This document shows, in pieces, positions 53,494-64,000 of a DNA stretch of 64,000 nt. Position 1 is the stretch's first letter, and each line of letters opens with the position of its first letter. The notes under the pieces were generated by a model. The model worked only from the letters and a program-made list of their open reading frames with translations. It did no database searches and was not told where the DNA came from. Origin of the DNA: Pegoplata infirma (lineage: Eukaryota > Arthropoda > Insecta > Diptera > Anthomyiidae); assembly GCA_963921195.1 (NCBI GenBank), contig OY992540.1, positions 79,535,337-79,599,336 of the forward strand. The letters are read 5' to 3'. Both the position numbers and the translations under genes were made by a program.

Positions 53494-55083
53494 GAGGATG
53501 TTTATTCTGGCTCGAGGTCATTATTTTCTTTACTAATTAAAACCATTTTATTCTCATAGCATAATTTTCAAGATTTTTTTTTTTGTTTTAAATTTGTTTA
53601 TGTTGGTCATTTTAGCAAGATTTAATCGACACGTGTTTCGGAATTTGTCAAATTCCATTGTCAAGATTATTTAGCAAGAAATAGAAACGATTTACTACAA
53701 AGTAGCAAACGAGTCTAATGACAAATCGTTTGTGCACAAACTAAAATATTAATAAATATTCGCCTCTATTCACAAAAAAAAATTTCTTGAAAATTATGCT
53801 ATGAGTATATCATGGTTTTAATTAGTAAAGAAAATAATGACCTCAAGCCAGAATAAACATCCTCAAAATATATATATTTTTTTATTTTATTAAGAATTTC
53901 CATATAATTACAAATCATATACTAATTTTACCTAACCGAGAACTGGTAACAAAGACTTTCGTCTCGTTGTAGCGAAACAGACCAAGGCCTCTGGTGGGAA
54001 TCGAACCCACGACCCCCATACTCATAGGCTAGCACGCTACCAACTAGCCTACTGGGGCGACTCCCTCAAAATATACAGCCTTACCATAGAAGAATCTAAT
54101 ATATTTAAAATCAGCATTTAATTTTACTTCCATACAAATTGTTTTTGTTTTTAAAATCGACTTTCGAAAAATGTATTGAAAATTTTAAATTTAAAATAAA
54201 ACTTTTGTTAAAATAGACTTTTTGTTTTCTTGTGGTAAGGGCCATAATATTTTAAAAATTAATCAGAATTGAACATAATGGTTGGAACGCCATGTGATGA
54301 ATAACCCTAATATGGAGAATTACTCTCAACAACAAACAAATAACATATTGTTGTAGTCCAATGGACTATCATATCGCTCCTTTACTTGTATAGTGTCATA
54401 ACTCAAAAAATGCGTTTTTTGAGTTAATGATGCAGAATTATTCGTTATATCGTGCTTTATATTGTGTCAAAAATTCGTACTAATATCTTTTAAACTCACC
54501 GTTTGAGAAGATTACACGCCATTATTACATTTTCTATGTACCGGCCTTTTTCATTTAAAAACCAGTTTCAATAGTAAACTTTAAACGTGTTTTCTGCAAA
54601 ATCAAATATTTTGAGTTGTGACACTATACAAGTAAAGGAGCGATATGTAAAATTGTTTTAAATATTTTTGTTGGTTATTGACAATCGTTGCCTTATTAGT
54701 ATGGTACAATTTCTTCGTCTTTCTAATTCTCATTGTGAATAGAGGCGAATATGTATTAAAATTTTAGTTTGTGCACAAACGATTTGTCATTAGAATCGTT
54801 TGCTACTTTGTAGTAAATCGTTTCTATTTTTTGCTAAATAATCTTGATAATGGAATTTGACAAATTCCGAAACACGTGTCGGTTAGGTCTTGCTAAAATG
54901 ACCAACATAAATAAATTAAAAAAAAAAAAATAAAAATTTCTTGAAAATTATGCTATGAGAATATCATGGTTTTAATTAGTAAAGAAAATAATGACCTCGA
55001 GCCAGAATAAACATCCTCAAAATATAATATTTTAAAGGTCGAATAAAACAATTTTTATTTTTTAATAAAAATTAATCAGAATT
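53494..55083. mobile_element. Large foldback element (copy 2), 17-bp flanking repeat, carries a SINE
   Basis: A perfect 17-bp repeat, TATTAAAAAAATATTTT, flanks it (53477-53493, 55084-55100). The outer arms (53494-53740 and 54777-55024) are inverted and match copy 1 at 12598-13654. The middle (54290-54760) matches copy 1 in reverse orientation, including the nested CATATCGCTCCTTTACTTG / CAAGTAAAGGAGCGATATG pair. A second right-arm-like segment ends at 53860, where the SINE sits. Non-coding. Confidence 0.75.
53873..54063 (-). mobile_element. tRNA-derived SINE (copy 2) with 12-bp target duplication
   Basis: On the minus strand it has A box TAGGCTAGTTG (54041-54051), B box GGTTCGATTCC (53997-54007), T-arm GTGGG/CCCAC and the same tail TTTCGCTACAACGAGACGA as copy 1. 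A perfect repeat CCTCAAAATATA flanks it (53861-53872, 54064-54075). It is 191 bases; its tail extends about 40 bases further than copy 1. Confidence 0.9.
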
Positions 55084-55100
55084 TATTAAAAAAATATTTT

Positions 55101-56905
55101 ATAAAATGTAATCCTCTAAAACTTTGAGAAAATGCAATTTTACTACATTTAGTCTCAAGTTTCAAACCTATATTATCCAGTTCGTGTTTAAATACTTTTT
55201 TTATTTTTTTCGGACGGTGTAATAGAAGTTAAATTCTCTCATAGTAAGAGTAGGATTATCCAGTTTGTTAAATTTTTATCAAAAATAATCAAAATTATAT
55301 ATTTTTTCGACTTTTCAATTGTGCACTCGAAAAGAGTTTATTCTTGTTCGAGGTCATCTTATGTTCCCTATTAAAAATTCAGAAAATTTCAACAAATTTT
55401 GAGTTTATTAGAATAGATTTTTTTTTATAATGCAAAGATGTAGAATTGAATTGATAAAAAATTCTGAGAATTAAATTTAAAAAAAAAAAATGTTTCCATC
55501 AACATTTTATATTTCTTCAGAATTGGTTTTTGTATTTATTTTCTACGAAATCATGCAGTGTTTTGATTTGCATTTTTTTTTTGCATCTTTTAAATTTATT
55601 CAATATTTTTGTTCTTTTTTCACATTAATATTTTTTTTAATTATCATTGGAAGTCATTATTTACAGTTACACACCACAATTTCAATTTCATAAATTACAA
55701 GTTTATTTAGATGCCAAAAATTAATTTACATTCTAATGAGATTGAATGAATATTGTAAATTTGTGAAAAAAAAAATAGAAGAAAAACAAATTGTTTTCTA
55801 CAACATCATTATTCTTAAAAAAATATATCAACAGTTACACGAAAAATTGAAGTCACGCCTTTAAAATATTACAAACAACCATCATAAAAATAAAAAGTTG
55901 AAACTTGTATAAAAACTACCGACTCATCCATCTGTAGCAATATGATAAAGCGAAGTCATCAAATTCAAAACGTATGCTAGAATTCATAAATATAAAGAAA
56001 TGTTTCATCAATATTAACAAAAGTTTCATAAACATGAGGAAATCTTTCAAACATTACTGACATAAAATTGTCATCATGATGAAATTTTTTTTCAATATGC
56101 TAAAATAATCATACATTTATAAAGGTTTTATTATATTGATGATTTCTTACGTCAGACAAAAAAATGATGATGAATCATTTCATCAATATAATGAAAAATT
56201 TTCATATGCACTTTTAACAATTTCTAATGTGCTCCCTCAATTTCATTTGTAACTGTTTCTTCAGGAGAAAAAAATAAACAATATTACAAAACAAGAACAA
56301 CATTCATAAATATTGTGTAGTATTGCAAAAATAGTACATTTACGGGCCGTTTTGCATGTCATTGTGGCATTTCCGTTCCATAAATTAGCAACTACTACAA
56401 CAAAATTGTTTTTCTTTTGCGCGCGCTATTTTTTTTATTTCATTTTTAGTACTTGTTTATTATTATTAATTTTTTTTCTCTACTAATTTATTCAAAGTTC
56501 AAGTGAATATAAATATGAAAACATATTTATAATTAGCGCACACAATATTTTATTTTAGCATTTTTTGTGCCATCCAACCGTAAACTTAGCAAGAAGTATA
56601 GTGAGTGACAAGGAACTGGAGCAGCAGGAGAATGAGGTGAAACATGTAGATTTTTGAGAAGGAAACTGTTGGGTAGGTGATGATTAGATATGTTCTAAGT
56701 GTAATGAATGATTAGTTTTATGAGGGGTTCTTAAGAATTATGTGATTTTTTAAAGAGATAAACACATTATTTTTTTTAATATGATGAAACAATATGAATT
56801 AAGGCAATGAAATAAGTTTTCATTCATATTTTTCTTATGAAAATTTGCTTTGTAATTAAAACAACGTTTTCTTTAAACATATTTTTTAACTAATTTCAAT
56901 TTCTT
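55101..56905. other. AT-rich, mostly non-repetitive non-coding sequence
   Basis: 1.8 kb without a supported gene. The 67-codon frame at 55490 is T-rich and hydrophobic by composition. 56560-56720 is locally less AT-rich. It borders the satellite B array. Confidence 0.45.
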
Positions 56906-56910
56906 AACTA

Positions 56911-58079
56911 ATAAAAAATTGCTTTAGCAACATTTTTCTATAGAAAAATTGCTTTAGCAACATTTTTCTATAGAAAAATTGCTTTAGCAACATTTTTCTA
57001 TAGAAACATTGCTTTAGCAACATTTTTCTATAGAAAAATTGCTTTAGCAACATTTTTCTATAGAAAAATTGCTTTAGCAACATTTTTCTATAGAAAAATT
57101 GCTTTAGCAACATTTTTCTATAGAAAAATTGCTTTAGCAACATTTTTCTATAGAAAAATTGCTTTAGCAACATTTTTCTATAGAAAAATTGCTTTAGCAA
57201 CATTTTTCTATAGAAAAATTGCTTTAGCAACATTTTTCTATAGAAAAATTGCTTTAGCAACATTTTTCTATAGAAAAATTGCTTTAGCAACATTTTTCTA
57301 TAGAAAAATTGCTTTAGCAACATTTTTCTATAGAAAAATTGCTTTAGCAACATTTTTCTATAGAAAAATTGCTTTAGCAACATTTTTCTATAGAAAAATT
57401 GCTTTAGCAACATTTTTCTATAGAAAAATTGCTTTAGCAACATTTTTCTATAGAAAAATTGCTTTAGCAACATTTTTCTATAGAAAAATTGCTTTAGCAA
57501 CATTTTTCTATAGAAAAATTGCTTTAGCAACATTTTTCTATAGAAAAATTGCTTTAGCAACATTTTTCTATAGAAAAATTGCTTTAGCAACATTTTTCTA
57601 TAGAAAAATTGCTTTAGCAACATTTTTCTATAGAAAAATTGCTTTAGCAACATTTTTCTATAGAAAAATTGCTTTAGCAACATTTTTCTATAGAAAAATT
57701 GCTTTAGCAACATTTTTCTATAGAAAAATTGCTTTAGCAACATTTTTCTATAGAAAAATTGCTTTAGCAACATTTTTCTATAGAAAAATTGCTTTAGCAA
57801 CATTTTTCTATAGAAAAATTGCTTTAGCAACATTTTTCTATAGAAAAATTGCTTTAGCAACATTTTTCTATAGAAAAATTGCTTTAGCAACATTTTTCTA
57901 TAGAAAAATTGCTTTAGCAACATTTTTCTATAGAAAAATTGCTTTAGCAACATTTTTCTATAGAAAAATTGCTTTAGCAACATTTTTCTATAGAAAAATT
58001 GCTTTAGCAACATTTTTCTATAGAAAAATTGCTTTAGCAACATTTTTCTATAGAAAAATTGCTTTAGCAACATTTTTGC
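56911..58079 (+). repeat. Satellite family B, 30-bp units, homogeneous array (orientation 1)
   Basis: About 38 tandem 30-bp units, each made of the perfect 16-bp palindrome TTTTTCTATAGAAAAA and the hairpin TTGCTTTAGCAA. I see a single substitution in the array body (A to C near 57007). With a period of ten codons and no stop on the minus strand it gives a 412-codon frame of repeated MLLKQFFYRK, which is an artefact of the repeat. Confidence 0.95.
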
Positions 58080-58674
58080 TATAATTGGATTGAATAAAAA
58101 AATTATTAAGACGGCTTTCAAAAACACTGCTTCTGTAATCATAACAAATTTTATGTTTCATTTTTTAGAAATACAACTCTGTTATTACATTTATGATTTG
58201 TTTTCACGGTTTTTATGCAACAATCAAATTTCATCTACATCTATAAAATAAAAAAAAAATACAAAAAAATCCAACAAAATCTTTGGCAAGTCAGACTCAT
58301 ACACTGGTAGACTACGTACTTGTTGCAATAATACAGGTTTCCTATGATTTTTAGTATTGTGTCTTGAAAAAGATTTTTTATTTTATTTTTTTTGCATTCA
58401 ATTATTATTACGCTGTAAAGAAGTTTTTTTTTTGTTAAAAACGTTGGCAATTGCAAACACGTATATTGCATTTATTGTTTTGATTACAATCTTTATTCAA
58501 TAAAAACGCGTTTAGAAAGCAGGTTTCGTACTGTAGAGTTAAATAAAAAAACTGCATACATAAAAATCTACTTTATTCCATAAGTAAATGCGTAATGTAG
58601 TTAAAAAAGTGGTAGTACAATTGAGGCGACTAACGTTTGACGACAAATAGTTCAGAGATCTTATTAAAGCAAAA
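58080..58674. other. Unique spacer between oppositely oriented satellite B arrays
   Basis: Non-repetitive DNA lies between the homogeneous orientation-1 array and a short orientation-2 unit (TATAGAAAAATGTTGCTAAAGCAATTTT) at 58680. No supported gene. Confidence 0.5.
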
Positions 58675-59300
58675 ATTTCTATAGAAAAATGTTGCTAAAG
58701 CAATTTTCTAGCATCATTTTAAATTGAAAAATTACTTTTGCAACATTTTATTTAGAAAAATTGCTTTAGCAACATTTTTTATAGAAAAATTGCATCAGCA
58801 ACATTTTATATAGAAAAATTGCATCAGCAACATTTTATATAGAAAAATTGCATCAGCAACATTTTATATAGAAAAATTGCTTAAGCAACAATATTATGTA
58901 TAGAAAAATTGTTTTAGCAACATTTTATTTAGAAAAATTTGCTTTAGCAACATTTTATGTAGAAAAATTGCTTTAGCAACATTTTATATAAAAAAAATTG
59001 CTACAGCAACATTTTATATAAAAAAAATTGCTTTAACAACATTTTATATAGAAAAATTGCTTTAGCAACATTTTATATAGAAAAATTGCATCAGCAACAT
59101 TTTATATAGAAAAATTGCTTAAGCAACATTATATATAGAAAAATTGTTTTAGCAACATTTTATTTAGAAAAATTTGCTTTTGCAACATTTTATATAGAAA
59201 AATTGCTTAAGCAACATTTTATATAAAAAAATTGCTACAGCAACATTTTATATAAAAAAAAATTGCTTTAGCAACATTTTATATTGAAAAATTGCTAAAG
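58675..59300 (+). repeat. Satellite family B, degenerate 28-30-bp units, mainly orientation 1
   Basis: Units of TTGC(TTT/ATC/TTA)AGCAACATTTTATATAGAAAAA; the second module is TTTTATATAG instead of TTTTTCTATAG. A block of four units (about 58770-58930) recurs at 59070-59160, showing higher-order duplication. Confidence 0.9.
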
Positions 59301-59990
59301 CTTTTTTCTATAGAAAAATGTTGCTAAAGCAATTTTTCTATAGAAAAAAGTTGCTAAAGCAATTTTTCTATAGAAAAATGTTGCTAAAGCAATTTTTCTA
59401 TAGAAAAATGTTGCTAAAGCAATTTTTCTATAGAAAAATGTTGCTAAAGCAATTTTTCTATAGAAAAATGTTGCTAAAGCAATTTTTCTATAGAAAAATG
59501 TTGCTAAAGCAATTTTTCTATAGAAAAATGTTGCTAAAGCAATTTTTCTATAGAAAAATGTTGCTAAAGCAATTTTTCTATAGAAAAATGTTGCTAAAGC
59601 AATTTTTCTATAGAAAAATGTTGCTAAAGCAATTTTTCTATAGAAAAATGTTGCTAAAGCAATTTTTCTATAGAAAAATGTTGCTAAAGCAATTTTTCTA
59701 TAGAAAAATGTTGCTAAAGCAATTTTTCTATAGAAAAATGTTGCTAAAGCAATTTTTCTATAGAAAAATGTTGCTAAAGCAATTTTTCTATAGAAAAATG
59801 TTGCTAAAGCAATTTTTCTATAGAAAAATGTTGCTAAAGCAATTTTTCTATAGAAAAATGTTGCTAAAGCAATTTTTCTATAGAAAAATGTTGCTAAAGC
59901 AATTTTTCTATAGAAAAATGTTGCTAAAGCAATTTTTCTATAGAAAAATGTTGCTAAAGCAATTTTTCTATAGAAAAATGTTGCTAAAGA
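59301..59990 (-). repeat. Satellite family B, homogeneous array, opposite orientation
   Basis: About 22 perfect 30-bp units, the reverse complement of those at 56911-58079, with one variant at the left edge (AAAAAAGTTGC at about 59346). The switch of orientation occurs near 59290-59310. The resulting 239-codon plus-strand frame is again an artefact. Confidence 0.95.
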
Positions 59991-60009
59991 AGAATATTTT
60001 TAAAGATAA

Positions 60010-60075
60010 AAACGTGTCAGAATCTCTAATATTTTAGAATGTGAGACTTATCAGAATCTAAGACTTTTTTTTAGC
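60010..60075 (+). repeat. Satellite A-like fragment abutting satellite B
   Basis: GTGTCAGAATCTCTAATATTTTAGAATGTGAGACTTATCAGAATCTAAGACTTTTTTT consists of two to three decayed family-A units (TCAGAATCTGAGACTTTTT), beginning about 20 bases after the last family-B unit. Confidence 0.75.
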
Positions 60076-61144
60076 CTAATAAGATTATCTCGCCAATATC
60101 GCTATTCTGTTCAATGACAAAATGCTATCGCATTGTAGCCATATAAAGTGATGCTTCTTATTTTGGTCTTGTTAAACAATTAAGGTGTATGCGGTAGCGC
60201 TTATGTCGTAAAAAAACAAATATCCATATTAGCAATGTGATTTGATGATGATGGTGATTTTTAGTCAGTCGTCTCGTAGGTGTTATTTGCAAATTTTAAT
60301 GTGCGTTGGAAAAAAATGTTGTTTGCATATTTGCGCTACAACAAGCCCTGATCTGTAGTGGATAAAGTCAAACATATTAGTTTGTCAAACTAATTGTAAC
60401 ATTTCTGAATATGCATTATTTTTAAACATTCAAACTTAAAGATTCTTTCCTTTTGGTATTTGAAAACAACATTTTAGAAAAAAAGGTAAATTTAAATTTA
60501 AAAAAATCGAAAAAATCAAAGTTCGGAAAACTTTATATGAGTTCGAAAAAGATCTGTCAATCAATTGAAATTAAGCCTTCAATGACACATTGCGTAGGGT
60601 ATAACAACAATCGTTTCAACCAAAAAAATCGCAGTTTTACTGGCTTTTATAAGCCTAGAGGACAGAGTTTTTTTTTCGAAAACAATTTTATGCAAAATAT
60701 CTTGAAATTGTTTATTTAACTTTTTTGTTGTTTGTTTGTTTTATTTATTTGCATTCTTGAAAAATCCCAACATCAAATATTCATTATTTATTTTCATTTT
60801 GAAGAGTTAACATCAACAACGAGCCTGTGTTTATTTTTTTTACTCCTGGGTCCTTAAAATGTTTTTTTACTGTTTTTTTTTTCAACTTAAGTCTGGGATG
60901 CTGAGTTTTTGTTAACTTTATTTAAATCCTTTTTTTATTCATATCCTTTATACTTTTGCAAAAAGAAAAGAGCGACAAAAAAATAATAGTTTAAAAGCAC
61001 AAAAATAATATGCAAACAATACACATGTGTGTATTTTTCTTTTATTTTCACTTTACAAATTCATATCGACATTTATAGGCAAGAGCAAAAATATAATTGA
61101 AAATATTTTAAATTTAAAGAATTTTTAAATGTCTCACAGACGGC
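60076..61144. other. Non-coding sequence between satellite arrays
   Basis: Complex AT-rich DNA. An 88-codon frame (60453-60719) has no recognisable domain; I do not support it as a gene. Confidence 0.45.
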
Positions 61145-64000
61145 AATTTTTTTATATAAAATGTTGCTAAAGCAATTATTTTACTTAAAATGTTGCTAAA
61201 GCAATGTTTCTATATAAAATGTTGCTAAAGCAATTTTTTTACATTATATGTTGCTAAAGCAATTTTTCTTTATAAAATGTTGCTAAAGCAATTTTTCTAT
61301 ATAAAATGTTGCTAAAGCAATTTTTCTATATAAAATGTTGCTGAAGCAATTTTTTTATATAAAATGTTGCTTAAGCTATTTTTCTATATGAAATGTTGCT
61401 AAAGCAATATTTCTATATAAAATGTTGCTAAAGCTAATTTTCTATATAAAATTGTGCTAAAGCAATTTTTCTATATAAAATGTTGCTAAAGCTATTTTTC
61501 TACATAAAATGTTGCTAAAGCCATTTTTCAATATAAAGCAATATTTTTATATAAAATGTTACTGATGCAATTTTTATATAAAATGTTGCTTAAGCAATTT
61601 TTCTATATAAAAATGTTGCTAAAGCAATTTTTCTATATAAAAATGTTGCTAAAGCAATTTTTCGATATCAAAATGTTGCTAAAGCAATTTTTCTATATAA
61701 AGTGTTGCTAAAGCAATTTTTCTATATAAAATGTTGCTAAAGTATTTTTTTTATATAAAATGTTGCTAAAGCAATTTTTCTATATAAAAATGTTGTTAAA
61801 GCAATTTTTCTATATCAAAATGTTGCTAAAGCAAGTTTTCTATATAAAATGTTGCTAAAGCAATTTTTCTATATCAAAATGTTGCTAAAGCAATTTTTCT
61901 ATATAAAATGTTGCTAAAGCAATTTTTCTATATAAAATGTTGCTAAAGCAATTTTTCTATATAAAATGTTGCTAATGCAATTTTTCTATATAAAATGTTG
62001 CTAAAGCAATTTTCCTTATTTAAATGTTGCTAAAGCAATTTTCCTAATAAAATGTTGTTAAAGCGATTTTCTTATACAAAATTTTGCTAAATCAATTTTT
62101 CTATATAAAATGATGCTAAAGCAAGTTTTCTATAAAAAATGCAAGTTTTTTACATAAAATGTTTCTAAAGCAATTTTTCTATATAAAATGTTGCTAAAGC
62201 AATTTTTCTATATAAAATATTGCTAAAGCAATTTTTCTATATAAAATGTTGCTAAAGCAATTTTTCTATATAAAATGTTGCTAAAGCAATTTTTCTATAT
62301 AAAATGTTGCTAAAGCAATTTTTCTATATAAAATGTTGCTAAAGCTATTTTTCTATATAAAATGTTGCTAAAGCAATTTTCTATATAAAATGTTGCTAAT
62401 GCAATTTTTCTATATAAAATGTTGCTAATGCAATTTTTCTATATAAAATGTTGCTAAAGCAATTTTTCTTATTAAAATGTTGCTAAAGCAATTTTTCAAT
62501 ATTAAAAGTTGTTAAAGCAATTTTTCTATATAAAATGTAGCTAAAGCTAATTTTCTATATAAAATGTTGCCAAAGCTAATTTTCTGTACAAAATGTTGCT
62601 AAAGCAAATTTTCTGTATAAAATGTTGCTACAGCAATTTTTCTATATAAAATGTTGCAAAATCAATTTTTCTATATAAAATGTTTCAAAAGCAATTTTTC
62701 TATAGAAAATGTTGCTAAGGCATTTTTTTTATATAAAATGTTGCACAAGCCATTTTTCATATAAAATGTTGCTAAAGCAATTTTTCAATATAAAATGTTG
62801 CTAAAGCAGTTTTTCTATATAAAATGTGGCTAAAGCAGTTTTTCTATATAAAATGTTGCTAAAGCAATTGTTCTATATAAAATGTTGCTAAAACAATTTT
62901 TCTATATAAAATGTTGCTTAAACAATTTTTCTATATAATTTTTGCTAAGCTATTTTCGATATAAAATGTTGCTAAAGCGATTTTTTTATACAAAATGTTG
63001 CTAAAACAATTTTTTTGTATAAAATGTTGCTAAAGCAAGTTTTCTACATAAAATGTTGCAAATTCAATTTTTCTATATAAAATGTTGCTAAATCAATTTA
63101 TTTTATATAAAATATTGCTAAAGCAATTTTCTTATATAAAATGTTGCTAAAGCAATTTTTCTATAAAAAATGTTGCTAAAGCAATTTTTCTATATAAAAA
63201 GTTGCTAAAACATTTTTTCTATAAAAAATGTTGTAAAGCAATTTTTCTATCAAAAATGTTGCTAATGCAATTTTTCTATAGAAAATGTTGCTAAAGCAAT
63301 TTTGCTATAGAAAATGTTGCGAAAGCAATTTTTTTTAATAAAATGTTGCTAAAGCAATTTTTATATATTAAATGTTGCTAAAACAATTTTTCTACATAAA
63401 ATGTTGCTAAAGCAATTTTTCTATATAAAATGTTGCTAAAGCAATTTTTCTATATAAAATGTTGCTAAAGCAATTTTTCAATATAAAATGTTGCTAAAGC
63501 AATTTTTCTATATAAAATGTTGCTAAAGCAATTTTTCAATATAAAAATGTGGCTAAAGCAATTTTTCTATATAAAACGTTGCTAAAGAAATTTTTCTATA
63601 TAAAATGTTGCTAAAGCAATTTTTGTATATAAAATGTTGCTAAAACAATTTTTGTATATAAAATGTTGCTAAACCAATTTTTGTATATAAAAATGTTGCT
63701 AAAGCAATTTTTCTATATAAAAATGTTGCTAAAGCAATTTTTCTATATAAAAATATTGCTAAAGAATATTTTCTATATAAAAATGTTGCTAAAGCAATTT
63801 TTCTGTATAAAAAATGTTGCTAAATAAATTTTTCTATATAAAATGTTGCTAAAGCAATTTTTCTATACAAAATGTTGCTAAAGCAATTTCTCTACATAAA
63901 ATGTTGCTAACGCAATTTTTCTTTATAAAATGTTGCTAAAGCCATTTTTCTATATAAAATGTTTCAGAAACAATTTTTGTATATAAAATGTCAGTAAAGG
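61145..64000 (-). repeat. Satellite family B, degenerate 29-bp array running off the window
   Basis: About 98 units of TATAAAATGTTGCTAAAGCAATTTTTC with many point changes and small indels, all in the same orientation as 59301-59990. The module TCTATATAAAA replaces TCTATAGAAAAA, which breaks the second palindrome. Divergence is far greater than in the two homogeneous arrays. The array continues beyond base 64000. Confidence 0.95.

Noticed and set aside
53990..54062. Functional tRNA gene on the minus strand
   Set aside because: Same SINE family as 26.3 kb, with its own target duplication; the anticodon region differs between copies.
56904..58142. 412-codon minus-strand frame of repeated MLLKQFFYRK
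   Set aside because: It is the translation of a 30-bp satellite whose period is divisible by three. The same happens in the opposite orientation at 59318-60037. There is no protein feature outside the repeat.
60453..60719. 88-codon frame as a small gene
   Set aside because: Lysine/asparagine-rich by AT composition, no domain, no context support.
56911..64000. CRISPR-like array
   Set aside because: Units are contiguous tandem repeats without unique spacers, in a eukaryotic (fly) background with no cas genes.

Overview
The window is AT-rich, gene-poor eukaryotic DNA. It is most likely intergenic or long-intron/heterochromatic sequence from a fly (Diptera, probably a calyptrate such as a blowfly, flesh fly or muscid). 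The main evidence is many copies of a repeat with the architecture of the dipteran DINE-1/INE-1 (Helentron-associated) elements: subterminal inverted repeats around TATACCCTCCA / TGGAGGGTATA, an internal (GTCY)n microsatellite, a 3' hairpin ATTCGGCACAGCCGAAT, and a conserved GACCCCATAAAGTATATATATT block. I find no host protein-coding gene, no genuine tRNA or rRNA and no bacterial-style operon. The only recognisable protein remnants are both from transposons: the C-terminal half of an IS630/Tc1-mariner (DDE_3) transposase near 27.6-28.2 kb, and a 5'-truncated non-LTR retrotransposon 3' end (end of RNase H plus CCHC-type zinc motif) near 49.4-50.0 kb.

Layout. 1-6.3 kb: a TA-flanked MITE split by a 3.8-kb TIR element with a 10-bp target duplication, itself carrying a ~2-kb palindrome. 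6.6-9.7 kb: a four-level nest of insertions. 10-13.9 kb: Helentron-like copies interrupted by a TIR element and by a foldback element. 15.4-19.1 kb: a degenerate ~36-bp satellite (family A), split by a Helentron-like copy. 19.5-24.3 kb: a Helitron with TC...CTAG ends, a hAT-type MITE and tandem Helentron-like copies. 24.8-29.8 kb: degenerate repeats, a tRNA-derived SINE with a clean 12-bp target duplication, the transposase remnant and palindromic MITEs. 30.9-33.2 kb: two related arrays of a 21-bp minisatellite. 34-48.8 kb: foldback elements, TAGGGTGG-type TIR elements, a 2.4-kb palindrome and further Helentron-like and MITE nests. 48.9-50.2 kb: a degenerate tandem repeat with the LINE remnant inside it. 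51.2-52.8 kb: satellite family A again. 53.5-55.1 kb: a large foldback element carrying a second SINE copy. 56.9-64.0 kb: an extensive 29-30-bp satellite (family B) in both orientations, running off the end of the window.

How it fits together. Nothing here looks like a metabolic or regulatory gene system. The structure is layered: elements inserted into older elements, with target-site duplications and paralogous empty sites that let the order be read. The least ordinary feature is the pair of modular satellites A and B. Each unit is made of two dyad-symmetric modules, the two families appear to share one module (around TTTTTCTATA-GAAAAA), and they abut at about 60.0 kb. Most long ORFs in the window (up to 412 codons) come from stop-free satellites with periods divisible by three and are not evidence of protein. 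All repeat calls come from reading the sequence by eye; arm boundaries without target duplications are good to roughly 10-30 bases.
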